In this document: positions 6,455 through 13,623 of the stretch, piece after piece
Layout: each line of letters starts with the position of its first letter
Position numbering within the stretch: the first letter of the stretch is position 1
Source of the DNA: Clostridia bacterium
Lineage (GTDB): Bacteria > Bacillota > Clostridia > Christensenellales > Borkfalkiaceae
Reading direction: 5' to 3'
DNA length: 17,142 nt
Assembly: GCA_900767195.1 (NCBI GenBank)
Contig: CAAFYG010000096.1
Location: 1-17,142, forward strand
The notes under the pieces: model-generated
What the model saw: only the letters and a program-made list of their open reading frames with translations
What the model was told of the DNA's origin: nothing
Database searches by the model: none
Translations under genes and position numbers: made by a program

Positions 6455-7555
6455 ATGGATATTACGAAATTCGATAAAAATTTTGCCGCCGCGGCGGTGG
6501 AAAAAGACGGAAAAAGACGTTTTGATTTGCCCTGCGCGCCGTTTAAGCTTTACGGAGGCATGTACGAAGAAGGGGCGGGGTTTGTGCGCATGCCGCTTGG
6601 CGTGGCGGCGAGCGTTTCCGCAGGGGTACATTTTCTGGCGGGGAACGGCGCGGGTCTGCGGCTGAATTTCAGGACAAATTCGAAAACGCTGCGCTTATAT
6701 GTGCGCGAAAGCTTTTTTTGCCGCATGAGGCACATGGCGTTGACGGGCAGCACCGGCTTTATATTATGTTCGCGCGAGGGTGCGGAAAAGAAAAGCGTTT
6801 TTCGCGGCGTGCTTTGCCCCGAATGGAATTTCGGCGACGAATTTGAAGTAGCCGTAAATCTCGACGGCGAGCTGCGCGATTATGTTTTACACTTTCCGTT
6901 GTATTCGAGCGTGGCTGCCCTTGCGATCGAGCTGGACGGCGACGCGTATCTCGGCGAAGGGGCGGGCTATAAAAACGTGCCGCCCGTGCTGTATTACGGT
7001 TCTTCGATTACGCAGGGCGGATGCGCTTCGCGGGCGGATACTTCTTACGAAGATCTCATTTGCGAGCGGACGGGTGCGGACTATATCAATCTCGGTTTTT
7101 CGGGCAACGGCAAGGCGGAAGACAATATGGTAGATTATCTGCGCGGGATAGATTGCAGCGTGTTCGTGTGCGATTACGATCACAACGCGCCTACGCCCGA
7201 ATATCTTGCTAAGACGCACGAGCGGCTTTATAAACGCTACCGCGAAGTGAAAAAAGATACTCCGATTGTGTTTGTAACGCGCCCCGAAGCGCGGCGGGAT
7301 TGCGCCGACGCGCGGCAACGGGCGGATATTATTTACGCCACGTACGAAAACGCTTTGAAAAACGGCGATAAAAACGTGTATTTCGTAGACGGCAGGGAAT
7401 TTTTTCCGGTAGACTTGCGCGAGCGGTGTCAGGTGGACGGATGTCATCCGACGGATCTCGGGTTTTACTATATGGCGGAAAAAATCGGCGGGGTAGTGGC
7501 GGAAATACTGCAAAAAAGCGCGGCGAATAAAGCGGACGGAAAAGAGGTAGACTGA
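6455..7555 (+). CDS. SGNH/GDSL-type hydrolase with an N-terminal beta domain
   Basis: A probable cytoplasmic esterase or deacylase of 366 residues; no signal peptide is seen. The N-terminal part (about 1-170) is beta-rich and resembles the accessory domain found before Lipase_GDSL_3 proteins. The SGNH core (about 175-366) has all blocks: YGSSITQGG with the nucleophile Ser184, GFSGNG with Asn218, and DGCHPTDLG with Asp328 and His331. The start at 6455 has AAAGGA about 10 bases before it; the frame could open further upstream at a TTG (6371), but that lies inside the predicted promoter. Its stop is two bases before the start of trmL, so the two are translated from one message. Substrate unknown; an acylated carbohydrate would fit the family. 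Confidence 0.85.
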   Translation: MDITKFDKNFAAAAVEKDGKRRFDLPCAPFKLYGGMYEEGAGFVRMPLGVAASVSAGVHFLAGNGAGLRLNFRTNSKTLRLYVRESFFCRMRHMALTGSTGFILCSREGAEKKSVFRGVLCPEWNFGDEFEVAVNLDGELRDYVLHFPLYSSVAALAIELDGDAYLGEGAGYKNVPPVLYYGSSITQGGCASRADTSYEDLICERTGADYINLGFSGNGKAEDNMVDYLRGIDCSVFVCDYDHNAPTPEYLAKTHERLYKRYREVKKDTPIVFVTRPEARRDCADARQRADIIYATYENALKNGDKNVYFVDGREFFPVDLRERCQVDGCHPTDLGFYYMAEKIGGVVAEILQKSAANKADGKEVD

Positions 7556-7557
7556 AA

Positions 7558-8160
7558 ATGCTGCATATCGTGCTGGTTGAGCCGGAAATTCCGCAGAACG
7601 CGGGAAATATCGCGAGAACGTGCGCCGCGACGGGGTGCGTTTTACACATGGTGCGCCCGCTCGGCTTCGAAGTTTCGGATAAGTATTTAAAGCGCGCCGG
7701 GCTGGATTACTGGAATCTCGTGGACGTGAAATATTACGATTCGTTTGACGAGGTGCAGGAGGAAGCGGCGCGCGGGAATCCCGCCGCGAAATTTTATTTT
7801 TTTACGACAAAGGCGAAGCACGCCCACACCGAGGCAAGCTACAAAAACGGCGATTATCTCGTTTTCGGCAAGGAAACGAAGGGGTTGCCCGAAGAGCTGC
7901 TTGTCGATCACGAGGAAACGTGCGTGCGGATTCCGATGAGAAGCGAGGCGCGGTCTTTAAATCTTTCCAACTCCGTGGCGGTGGCGGTGTACGAAGCGCT
8001 CAGGCAGCTTGATTTTGCCGGTCTTTCGGAAGAGGGCGAGCTGCACAGACTGCATTGGAAAAACACGGACGGCGCGATTGGCGCGGGCGCGGAAAACGGC
8101 GGCGGTAGTGCGGCTGCGATTGGCGCGGGCGCAGACGTAAAGACGGGCAAGGGGGATTGA
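7558..8160 (+). CDS. trmL: tRNA (cytidine(34)-2'-O)-methyltransferase TrmL
   Basis: A SPOUT-class enzyme that uses S-adenosylmethionine to methylate the wobble ribose of tRNA-Leu. The three knot motifs are clear: PEIPQNAGNIARTCAATG near the start, FGKETKGLP in the middle and IPMRSEARSLNLSNSVAVA near residues 127-145. The catalytic core ends at about residue 158, the usual family length. A further 40 or so residues rich in Gly and Ala contain AIGAGA twice, coded by two identical 17-base stretches (8074-8090 and 8116-8132), so the tail has grown by duplication and is probably dispensable. Joined to the hydrolase upstream by a two-base gap and to rrf2 downstream by four bases. Confidence 0.95.
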   Translation: MLHIVLVEPEIPQNAGNIARTCAATGCVLHMVRPLGFEVSDKYLKRAGLDYWNLVDVKYYDSFDEVQEEAARGNPAAKFYFFTTKAKHAHTEASYKNGDYLVFGKETKGLPEELLVDHEETCVRIPMRSEARSLNLSNSVAVAVYEALRQLDFAGLSEEGELHRLHWKNTDGAIGAGAENGGGSAAAIGAGADVKTGKGD

Positions 8161-8164
8161 AAAA

Positions 8165-8671
8165 ATGCTGATTTCTACGAAAGGACGGTATGCGGTGCGG
8201 GTGATGCTTTCGCTTGCGGCGCACGAAAAGGAAGAGTATCTCACGCTGAACGCGATTGCGGCGGAACAGGCGATTTCCGAAAAATATCTGGAAAGCATCG
8301 TTTCTTTGCTGGCGAAAGCGGGACTCGTGGAAGGCGTGCGCGGCAAGGGCGGCGGATACCGCCTGGCGCGCGAGCCGAAAGAGTATAACCTTCTGGAAAT
8401 TTTGTCCGTTTCCGAAGGTTCGATTTCGCCGGTTTCGTGCCTGGAATGTAAGCCCAACCCGTGCGCGAACGCGGGCGCGTGCAAAACTTTGCCCGTCTGG
8501 GAAAAATTGCAGACGGTGATCGACGACTTTTTGCGCGGCGTGACGCTGGAAAGCGTGCTTGCGGACGGCGCGACGGCGGAAAAAATCTGCGACGGCGACG
8601 CTTTCGACGATCAACGCGGCGAAAACGACAAAAATGCCGGCGCGTGCTATGCGTCAAGAAAAAATTTATAA
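8165..8671 (+). CDS. Rrf2-family transcription regulator, IscR-like
   Basis: A winged-helix DNA-binding protein of 168 residues. MLISTKGRYAVRVMLSLA is the standard Rrf2 start, ISEKYLESIVSLLAKAGLV the recognition helix and GKGGGYRLAR the wing. Cysteines at 92, 95, 100 and 106 lie where IscR has its Fe-S ligands (spacing C-x2-C-x4-C-x5-C), so it probably senses Fe-S or cysteine status; CymR-type members lack this cluster. A charged tail of about 40 residues follows. AAGGGGG lies before the ATG, and the gene starts four bases after trmL. The following cysK-iscS-iscU genes have their own promoter with a dyad over the -35 box, the natural target. Confidence 0.92.
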   Translation: MLISTKGRYAVRVMLSLAAHEKEEYLTLNAIAAEQAISEKYLESIVSLLAKAGLVEGVRGKGGGYRLAREPKEYNLLEILSVSEGSISPVSCLECKPNPCANAGACKTLPVWEKLQTVIDDFLRGVTLESVLADGATAEKICDGDAFDDQRGENDKNAGACYASRKNL

Positions 8672-8692
8672 AAATTTTTCTTTTCGCAGTAT

Positions 8693-8715
8693 AAACCTAT
8701 TGACAAGGTATGTTT
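8693..8715 (+). promoter_or_regulatory. Candidate Rrf2 operator over the cysK promoter
   Basis: An imperfect 23-bp dyad: AAACCTAT (8693-8700), seven central bases, GTATGTTT (8708-8715), with six of eight positions symmetric. It covers the -35 box, where a bound repressor would block RNA polymerase. Assignment to the adjacent Rrf2 protein is inference. Confidence 0.4.
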
Positions 8716-8728
8716 TACGTGCTATAAT
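8700..8728 (+). promoter_or_regulatory. Consensus sigmaA promoter of cysK-iscS-iscU
   Basis: A perfect TTGACA (8700-8705), a 17-nt spacer and a perfect TATAAT (8723-8728), about 30 nt before the cysK start. An unmodulated promoter this strong suggests that a repressor limits it. Confidence 0.93.
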
Positions 8729-8759
8729 ATAGGCGCAATGAACGCGGAGGGTATAGATA

Positions 8760-9689
8760 ATGAAAATTTATGCTGCGGCGGACGAACTGATCGGCAGAAC
8801 GCCGCTTCTCGAATTGAAAAAAATCGAAAAAGAATTTGATCTGAAAGCGCGGCTTTTGGGAAAACTCGAATATTTCAACCTGACGGGATCGGTGAAAGAT
8901 CGCGTGGCGAGAGAAATTTTAGACGACGCTAAGCGGCGCGGCGCGCTTACGGAAAATTCAGTGATTATCGAGCCGACGAGCGGAAATACGGGCATCGGTC
9001 TGGCTGCGGTGGGCGCGGCGCGCGGATATAAAGTGATGATCGTGATGCCGGAAACGATGTCGGTTGAGCGTAGAAAATTGATGAAAGCGTATGGCGCGGA
9101 ACTTGTGCTGACGGACGGCAAGAAGGGCATGAAGGGGGCGATCGAGAAGGCGGAAGAGCTGGCGAAAGAAATTCCCGGCGCGTTTATCGCGGGGCAGTTT
9201 GTGAATCCCGCCAACCCCGAGGCGCACAGAAAGACGACTGCCGAAGAAATCTGGGCGGATACGGACGGAGAAGTGGACGTTTTCGTGGCAGGCGTAGGCA
9301 CGGGCGGCACGGTGACGGGCGTGGGCGAAGTGCTGAAAGCCAAAAAGCCCGGGGTGTACGTGGCGGCGGTAGAGCCGGCGGAATCGCCCGTGCTTTCCGA
9401 AGGGCGCAGCGGCGCGCATAAGATTCAGGGCATCGGCGCGGGGTTTGTGCCGAAGGTATTGGATACGGGCGTGTATAATGAGGTGATTCCGGTGACGGGC
9501 GACGACGCGTTTACCTTTGCACGACTGATGGGCAAAAAAGAGGGCGTGCTGGTGGGCATCAGCTCGGGCGCGGCGCTTGCGGCGGCGGTGCGGCTTGCGC
9601 AGCGCAAAGAAAATGCGGGCAAGACGATCGTGGCGCTTCTTCCCGACGGCGGCGACAGATACTTATCCACTGCGCTTTACGAGGAGTAA
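8760..9689 (+). CDS. cysK: Cysteine synthase (O-acetylserine sulfhydrylase)
   Basis: A PLP enzyme that makes cysteine from O-acetylserine and sulfide in the cytoplasm. At 309 residues it has the usual length. Seen are IGRTPLLEL at the start, NLTGSVKDRVA with the PLP lysine Lys46, the substrate loop PTSGNTGIGLA, the phosphate-binding GTGGTVTGVGEVL and the C-terminal GISSGAALAAA. It differs from cystathionine beta-synthase in having no extra domains. GGAGG lies about nine bases before the ATG. As the first gene after the promoter it would feed cysteine directly to IscS, the next gene. In Bacillus, CysK also acts as partner of the Rrf2 protein CymR, so a regulatory role here is possible but unproven. 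Confidence 0.96.
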   Translation: MKIYAAADELIGRTPLLELKKIEKEFDLKARLLGKLEYFNLTGSVKDRVAREILDDAKRRGALTENSVIIEPTSGNTGIGLAAVGAARGYKVMIVMPETMSVERRKLMKAYGAELVLTDGKKGMKGAIEKAEELAKEIPGAFIAGQFVNPANPEAHRKTTAEEIWADTDGEVDVFVAGVGTGGTVTGVGEVLKAKKPGVYVAAVEPAESPVLSEGRSGAHKIQGIGAGFVPKVLDTGVYNEVIPVTGDDAFTFARLMGKKEGVLVGISSGAALAAAVRLAQRKENAGKTIVALLPDGGDRYLSTALYEE

Positions 9690-9776
9690 GCGGGCGGCGG
9701 AGCGCGTTTTTGCGCGTTTTTGCGCGGAGTGTGCGTGGAGCGTGCGATGAAGAAGATACGCGAGGAGAAACGGACT

Positions 9777-10967
9777 GTGTGTAAAGTTTATGCGGACAAT
9801 GCGGCGACGACGAGAATGAGCGACGCGGCGGTGAGGGCAATGTTGCCCTTTTTGCAGGACAATTTTTACAATGCTTCAAGCTTGTACGGCGCGGGGCAGG
9901 GCGCGAAAGAGGCATTGACGGCGGCGCGCGAACAAATCGCGAAGCTGATCAATGCCGATCCGAACGAAATTTATTTCACTTCGGGCGGCAGCGAGGCGGA
10001 TAATCAGGCGATTTTGTCGGCGGCGGCGTTCGGCGCACGCAAGGGCAAAAAACACATTATTTCTACGGCGTTTGAGCATCACGCGGTGCTGCACACCCTG
10101 AAAAAGCTGGAAAGAGAGGGCTTTGAAATCGAGCTTTTGCCCGTGGGAACGGCGGGGAATATCACGGCGGAACAGGTGAAAAAAGCGATTCGCGAAGATA
10201 CCTGCCTTGTGACGACGATGTACGCAAATAACGAAATCGGATCGATTCTGCCGATTGAAAAAATCGGGGCGGTGTGCCGCGAAAAGGGCGTAACGTTCCA
10301 CACGGACGCGGTGCAGGCGACGGGGCATCTGCCGATCGACGTGAAGAAAGAAAATATCGACATGCTTTCGATGAGCGCGCATAAATTTCACGGTCCGAAA
10401 GGGATCGGCGCGCTGTATTGCCGGCGCGGAGTGTATCTGCAATCTCTGATCGAGGGCGGCGCGCAGGAACGCGGCAAACGTGCCGGCACGGAAAACGTGG
10501 GCGCGGCTTGCGGAATGGCGGCGGCACTTAAAGAGGCCTGCGACAATATGCGTGACAACACGGCGAAGCTTTTAAAATTGCGCGACGAGCTGATTGCGGG
10601 GCTTGAAAAGATACCACACGGCGCGCTGAACGGAACGAAAGAAAACCGTCTGCCCGGGAACGTGAGTTTCTGTTTCGAGGGGGTAGAGGGCGAAAGTCTG
10701 CTGCTTTTGCTGGACGATAAGGGCGTTTGCGCTTCGTCCGGCTCGGCGTGTACCTCGGGTTCGCTCGATCCTTCGCACGTGCTTTTAGCGATCGGCAGAC
10801 CGCACGAGGTGGCGCACGGTTCGCTGCGGCTTTCGCTTTGCGAGGACAACACGGAAGAGGATGTGCAGTATATGATTGAAGTGATCCCCGAAATCATTGA
10901 GTATCTGCGTAGTTTCTCGCCGCTGTGGAAAGAAAAAGTAAGCGGCAAAAAGCCGTTTGTGATTTAA
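9777..10967 (+). CDS. iscS: Cysteine desulfurase, IscS/NifS type
   Basis: A PLP enzyme that removes sulfur from cysteine as a persulfide for Fe-S assembly and tRNA thiolation. It has 396 residues from a GTG start. This start is chosen because GAGGAG lies nine bases before it and the product then opens MCKVYADNAATT, as is normal for the family; an ATG at 9747 would add ten residues but has a poorer site. Visible landmarks are TSGGSEADNQAI, FEHHAVL, the PLP lysine Lys203 in SAHKFHGPKG, and the catalytic Cys325 in SSGSACTSGSLDPSHVL, the long-loop form of group I enzymes. It follows cysK by 87 nt and precedes iscU. Confidence 0.95.
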   Translation: MCKVYADNAATTRMSDAAVRAMLPFLQDNFYNASSLYGAGQGAKEALTAAREQIAKLINADPNEIYFTSGGSEADNQAILSAAAFGARKGKKHIISTAFEHHAVLHTLKKLEREGFEIELLPVGTAGNITAEQVKKAIREDTCLVTTMYANNEIGSILPIEKIGAVCREKGVTFHTDAVQATGHLPIDVKKENIDMLSMSAHKFHGPKGIGALYCRRGVYLQSLIEGGAQERGKRAGTENVGAACGMAAALKEACDNMRDNTAKLLKLRDELIAGLEKIPHGALNGTKENRLPGNVSFCFEGVEGESLLLLLDDKGVCASSGSACTSGSLDPSHVLLAIGRPHEVAHGSLRLSLCEDNTEEDVQYMIEVIPEIIEYLRSFSPLWKEKVSGKKPFVI

Positions 10968-11003
10968 GCTTTGCGATTTTAGCGTTGTGATTTAAGCTTT
11001 GCG
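10957..11003 (+). repeat. 19-bp direct repeat spanning the iscS stop codon
   Basis: The same 19 bases occur at 10957-10975 and 10985-11003, a 28-base period. The first copy contains the iscS stop codon; the second lies in the gap before iscU. Confidence 0.9.
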
Positions 11004-11041
11004 GCGGGCAACCGCGGCGCGGGGCAAAAGGCGAAAAAATT

Positions 11042-11476
11042 ATGGCATTATACAGCGAAAAAGTGATGGATCATTTCAGAAATCCGAGAAACGTGGGTAG
11101 CATCGAGAACGCGGACGGCGTGGGCGAAGTGGGCAACGCGAAGTGCGGGGATATTATGAAAATCTACCTGAAAATCGATAACGACATTATCACGGACGTG
11201 AAGTTTGAAACGTTCGGGTGCGGCTCGGCGATCGCTTCTTCTTCGATGGCGACGGAAATGATTAAAGGCAAGCCGCTTTCCGAGGCGCTCATGCTTACGA
11301 ATAAGGCGGTGGCGGAGGCGCTGGATGGGTTGCCTGCGTATAAAATGCATTGCTCGGTGCTTGCCGAGGAAGCGATTAAGCGTGCGATTAAGGATTATTA
11401 CGATAAGCACGGGATAGAGTACGATAAATCGCAGTTTCCCGCGGATGAGGATTGCGAACATTGCGCGATGGTGTAA
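11042..11476 (+). CDS. iscU: Fe-S cluster assembly scaffold, IscU/NifU N-terminal type
   Basis: The scaffold on which IscS-derived sulfur and iron build [2Fe-2S] and [4Fe-4S] clusters. It has 144 residues. The start MALYSEKVMDHFRNPRNVG is typical. The cluster ligands are Cys35 (with Asp37 in AKCGD), Cys60 (FGCGSAIASSS) and Cys104 (KMHCSVLAEEA). A short extra C-terminus ends in DCEHC, as in several Clostridia members; its role is not known. The ribosome site is weak (AAAGGCG, about eight bases away), and translation may depend on that of iscS, 74 nt upstream. No HscA/HscB or ferredoxin gene follows, which is normal for Clostridia. Confidence 0.96.
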   Translation: MALYSEKVMDHFRNPRNVGSIENADGVGEVGNAKCGDIMKIYLKIDNDIITDVKFETFGCGSAIASSSMATEMIKGKPLSEALMLTNKAVAEALDGLPAYKMHCSVLAEEAIKRAIKDYYDKHGIEYDKSQFPADEDCEHCAMV

Positions 11477-11478
11477 GG

Positions 11479-11506
11479 GGAAATTTTAAGGAAACAGAAA
11501 ATTTCC
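11479..11506 (+). other. Hairpin directly after iscU
   Basis: A perfect 9-bp stem GGAAATTTT/AAAATTTCC (11479-11487 with 11498-11506) two bases after the stop codon, without a T run. It may serve mRNA 3' end stability; it is not a standard terminator. Confidence 0.5.
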
Positions 11507-11545
11507 GATGAAAGGACGGCTTGTTCGTTTGAAATGTTATTATCA

Positions 11546-11690
11546 GAAAACAAGGCGCGCCCCTTGATTTTCAGAAATTTCTTACGAAATATTCAAAAAA
11601 TCAAAAATGGGCTTCGCATAAAATGCTACGCCCCTCATCCGTCAACTTCGTTGACAGCTTCCCCCTGGGGGGAAGCCTATATCAAAGGCA
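11546..11690 (+). repeat. Multi-hairpin dispersed repeat, copy R4
   Basis: GAAAACAAGG, then CCCC, an AT-rich hairpin (TTGATTTT...AAATCAA, about 11563-11605), TGGGCTTCGCATAAAATGCTACGCCCC, hairpin B GTCAAC-TTC-GTTGAC (11641-11655), hairpin C GCTTCCCCC/GGGGGAAGC (11657-11676) and a TATATCAAAGGCA tail. Downstream of iscU and in the same orientation. Confidence 0.9.
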
Positions 11691-11715
11691 GAAATTTTAA
11701 ATTTATGCGATTTGC

Positions 11716-11780
11716 AACAGTCCGTTATGGAACACCCTGTGGGTGCGTTATGGAACGGGCGATGCCCGCCACCGGGGGGC
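11716..11780 (+). repeat. Second type of hairpin repeat next to R4
   Basis: Two copies of CGTTATGGAAC (11723-11733 and 11746-11756) flank a hairpin CACCC-TGT-GGGTG (11733-11745); a second hairpin CGGGC-GAT-GCCCG (11756-11768) and a C/G-rich end follow. No similarity to the R1-R5 modules is apparent. Confidence 0.65.
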
Positions 11781-11822
11781 TTTATCAAATTTAATGTTTT
11801 TAAATAGTCCGTATTATAATGC

Positions 11823-11866
11823 GGGGCGGTGTGGATGAGATCCACGCCGCCCCGAGATTTTTTATT
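11823..11866 (+). terminator. Strong Rho-independent terminator
   Basis: A 14-bp stem with one G-U pair (11823-11836 with 11840-11853), a GAG loop and a T-rich tail (11858-11869). It lies 350 nt after iscU, beyond the repeats, and just before the 3' end of the convergent deacetylase gene. The minus-strand side has no T run, so it works for the plus strand. Confidence 0.9.
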
Positions 11867-11872
11867 TTATGC

Positions 11873-12757
11873 TTAATTTTTAAAATTCTTCGTTTCGCCC
11901 GATCGGATACACGCGATTTCGCCATTGTACTCTAAATAAATATCTGTCAATGCGGGATTGTACGCGAGCGTTTCTTCCGCGTTCCATTCAAGGCTTTCGT
12001 ACGCTTTCGTATAGTCGTAAATTTCACCGTTCGTGGCAAACCATATATCGCCCTTTTCGTCCGCGCTGCTTTTCGCTTCGGCGCAGAATTTTTCAAGAAG
12101 ATCCCAATTCTTATTGTTCGCAAACTCGAAACTATGTCCCCATAAGTAAAACAGTTTCGGCGTGTGCGCCGAGCAATATCCTTCGTTCGGGTTCAGCTTT
12201 AAAAATTTATCGAGATACGCGAAAAGCTCGGGGTTGGTGTGGTGCGCCGTGGGCAGCCAATTGTACCAGTCCGCGGGAAGATCGAAACGATCGTTGTCCG
12301 CGCCGAGCGAACGTGAATATTTAATGCCTAAGCCTTTTAAGTACCCGCGCAGCTCTTCGTACGGCGCGGAGGCGGGCGCAAATCGCGTGACGCCGCTATC
12401 GGGGTACGCCATGCCGCGGATAATTCTGCCAAGCTTTTCTTCAAGCGTTTTGCGGCAGGATAAAATATCTTCGATAACGGCGACGGGCGAGCAAAGTCCC
12501 GGGGCTTTGTGCAGCGCGCCGTGGACGGCGATTTCGTGCGGCGAGTTTTTTAAAATTTCCTGCCACTTCGCGTAAGAAATGTGCCAGTCGTCGTTTTTTG
12601 TATCGGGAATCAGCGCCGAGTTTAAATTCAGCGTGGCTTTCAAGCCGTATTTATCGATAATTTCAAGCAACTTAAGATCGGCGGTGCAGCCGTCGTCGTA
12701 ACTCAGCGTGATTGCTTTGGACTTGCCGCCCGGGAAGCGCATAAATTTATACTGCAT
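11873..12757 (-). CDS. Polysaccharide deacetylase-like protein (NodB domain, CE4)
   Basis: A metal-dependent deacetylase fold of 294 residues. The motifs are AITLSYDDGCTAD with Asp21 and Asp22, VHGALHKAPG with the metal-binding His79 and His83, RGMAYPDSG, and a C-terminal YLWGHSFEF. No signal peptide or membrane segment is seen, so it probably acts in the cytoplasm. This fits the class of small NodB-like proteins of Clostridia thought to act on soluble acetylated sugars; the substrate is unknown. GAGG lies about nine bases before the ATG. Single gene with its own consensus promoter, divergent from spoIIR. Confidence 0.88.
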   Translation of the reverse strand: MQYKFMRFPGGKSKAITLSYDDGCTADLKLLEIIDKYGLKATLNLNSALIPDTKNDDWHISYAKWQEILKNSPHEIAVHGALHKAPGLCSPVAVIEDILSCRKTLEEKLGRIIRGMAYPDSGVTRFAPASAPYEELRGYLKGLGIKYSRSLGADNDRFDLPADWYNWLPTAHHTNPELFAYLDKFLKLNPNEGYCSAHTPKLFYLWGHSFEFANNKNWDLLEKFCAEAKSSADEKGDIWFATNGEIYDYTKAYESLEWNAEETLAYNPALTDIYLEYNGEIACIRSGETKNFKN

Positions 12758-12789
12758 TCTTTTTTACCTCGATTTTTTATGATACATTT

Positions 12790-12818
12790 ATTATAGGCGT
12801 TAAAAAATATTTTGTCAA
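12790..12818 (-). promoter_or_regulatory. Consensus sigmaA promoter of the deacetylase gene
   Basis: On the minus strand a perfect TTGACA (12813-12818), a 17-nt spacer and a perfect TATAAT (12790-12795), about 33 nt before the ATG. Confidence 0.92.
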
Positions 12819-12824
12819 GTGAAC

Positions 12825-12854
12825 GTATAAAAATTTTGTAACCGGGCGATAAAA
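12825..12854 (+). promoter_or_regulatory. Candidate sigmaF promoter of spoIIR
   Basis: GTATA (12825-12829), a 15-nt spacer and GGCGATAAAA (12845-12854), close to the Bacillus sigmaF pattern GYATA / GGNNANANT. A perfect 8-bp dyad CGATAAAA/TTTTATCG (12847-12854 with 12864-12871) overlaps its -10 box. Confidence 0.5.
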
Positions 12855-12920
12855 TATCTGTCGTTTTATCGGTGCTTTCAAAAGCGGCTTTTATGCGCCG
12901 ATACGGCGGGAGGTTTTTAT

Positions 12921-13517
12921 ATGAAAAAAAATTGCATAACTTTTGTGGTTTCAATCATAATAATTTTGTCGGCACTCGTTTGCACCGCGCTGTTTACGGG
13001 CGCGATCGGCGGATCGGAATCGGGGTTCGGCTCGGGCGCGGGCAGCAAGGCGGGTATGAACGGCGTAACGGCGGAATACCTGCGTATTCACATTCGCGCG
13101 GATTCGAACGAGGACGCGGCGCAGAGCGTGAAATACGAGATACGCGACGAGGTGGTGGATTTTTTAATTCCCGTGCTGGCTACGGCGCGCGATAAAGAAG
13201 CGGCGAAAGCGGCGATCCGCGAAAATTTCGTCGGAATCGAGAAGGCGGCGAATCAGGTGCTGATTTCGCACGGGTTTTCGTATCTTGCGAAAGCCGAATT
13301 AAAAGCGGAATACTTTCCTTCGCGGGTGTACGACGGCGTAACCCTTCCCGCGGGAGAATACGAGGCGTTGATTTTAAAACTCGGCAGCGGCGAGGGGAAT
13401 AACTGGTGGTGCGTGGCATATCCGCCGCTGTGCTTTTCTACGGCGGGCGGCAAAAACGTGGCGTACAAAAGCCTGATACTTGAAAGAATTGCCGAATGGA
13501 AGGCGCGCAGAAAATAA
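12921..13517 (+). CDS. spoIIR: Stage II sporulation protein R
   Basis: A forespore signal protein, secreted into the space between forespore and mother cell, where it triggers SpoIIGA to process pro-sigmaE. It has 198 residues. The N-terminus MKKN followed by a hydrophobic stretch (about 6-25) is an uncleaved or cleaved signal segment. The core shows YLRIHIRADSNEDAAQSVKY, the family signature, then IRDEVVDFL and the conserved GNNWWCVAYPPLCF close to the C-terminus. A short Gly/Ser linker (about 30-45) follows the signal. GGGAGG lies eight bases before the ATG. In Bacillus the gene depends on sigmaF, and a sigmaF-like promoter lies upstream here. Confidence 0.96.
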   Translation: MKKNCITFVVSIIIILSALVCTALFTGAIGGSESGFGSGAGSKAGMNGVTAEYLRIHIRADSNEDAAQSVKYEIRDEVVDFLIPVLATARDKEAAKAAIRENFVGIEKAANQVLISHGFSYLAKAELKAEYFPSRVYDGVTLPAGEYEALILKLGSGEGNNWWCVAYPPLCFSTAGGKNVAYKSLILERIAEWKARRK

Positions 13518-13521
13518 GGGC

Positions 13522-13577
13522 GGCGGCGTGAAAACGGCTGTGCGGCGGAACGAAAACAGCTGTGCGGCGGCGTGAAA
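13522..13577 (+). repeat. 22-bp tandem repeat after spoIIR
   Basis: About 2.5 copies of a 22-base unit GGCGGCGTGAAAACGGCTGTGC (copies at 13522, 13544 and 13566, with a few changes), starting four bases after the stop codon of spoIIR. Confidence 0.85.
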
Positions 13578-13593
13578 AAATTAAATAAGATGC

Positions 13594-13623
13594 GAATAAA
13601 AGCGGCAATCTTTTTACATACTG
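13594..13623 (+). promoter_or_regulatory. Candidate sigmaG promoter of sleB-ypeB
   Basis: GAATA (13594-13598), an 18-nt spacer and CATACTG (13617-13623), one base off the Bacillus sigmaG pattern GHATR-N18-CATNHTA. sleB and ypeB are sigmaG genes in Bacillus. The leader would be about 200 nt. Confidence 0.42.

Noticed and set aside
5639..6631. A 330-codon version of rubrerythrin
   Set aside because: It would overlap the hydrolase gene and add 133 residues unlike any rubrerythrin; the start at 6232 gives the standard protein.
11813..11866. A small RNA from TATAAT (11815-11820) to the strong terminator
   Set aside because: There is no -35 box at the right distance, and fewer than 40 nt would be transcribed; TATAAT in AT-rich DNA is common.
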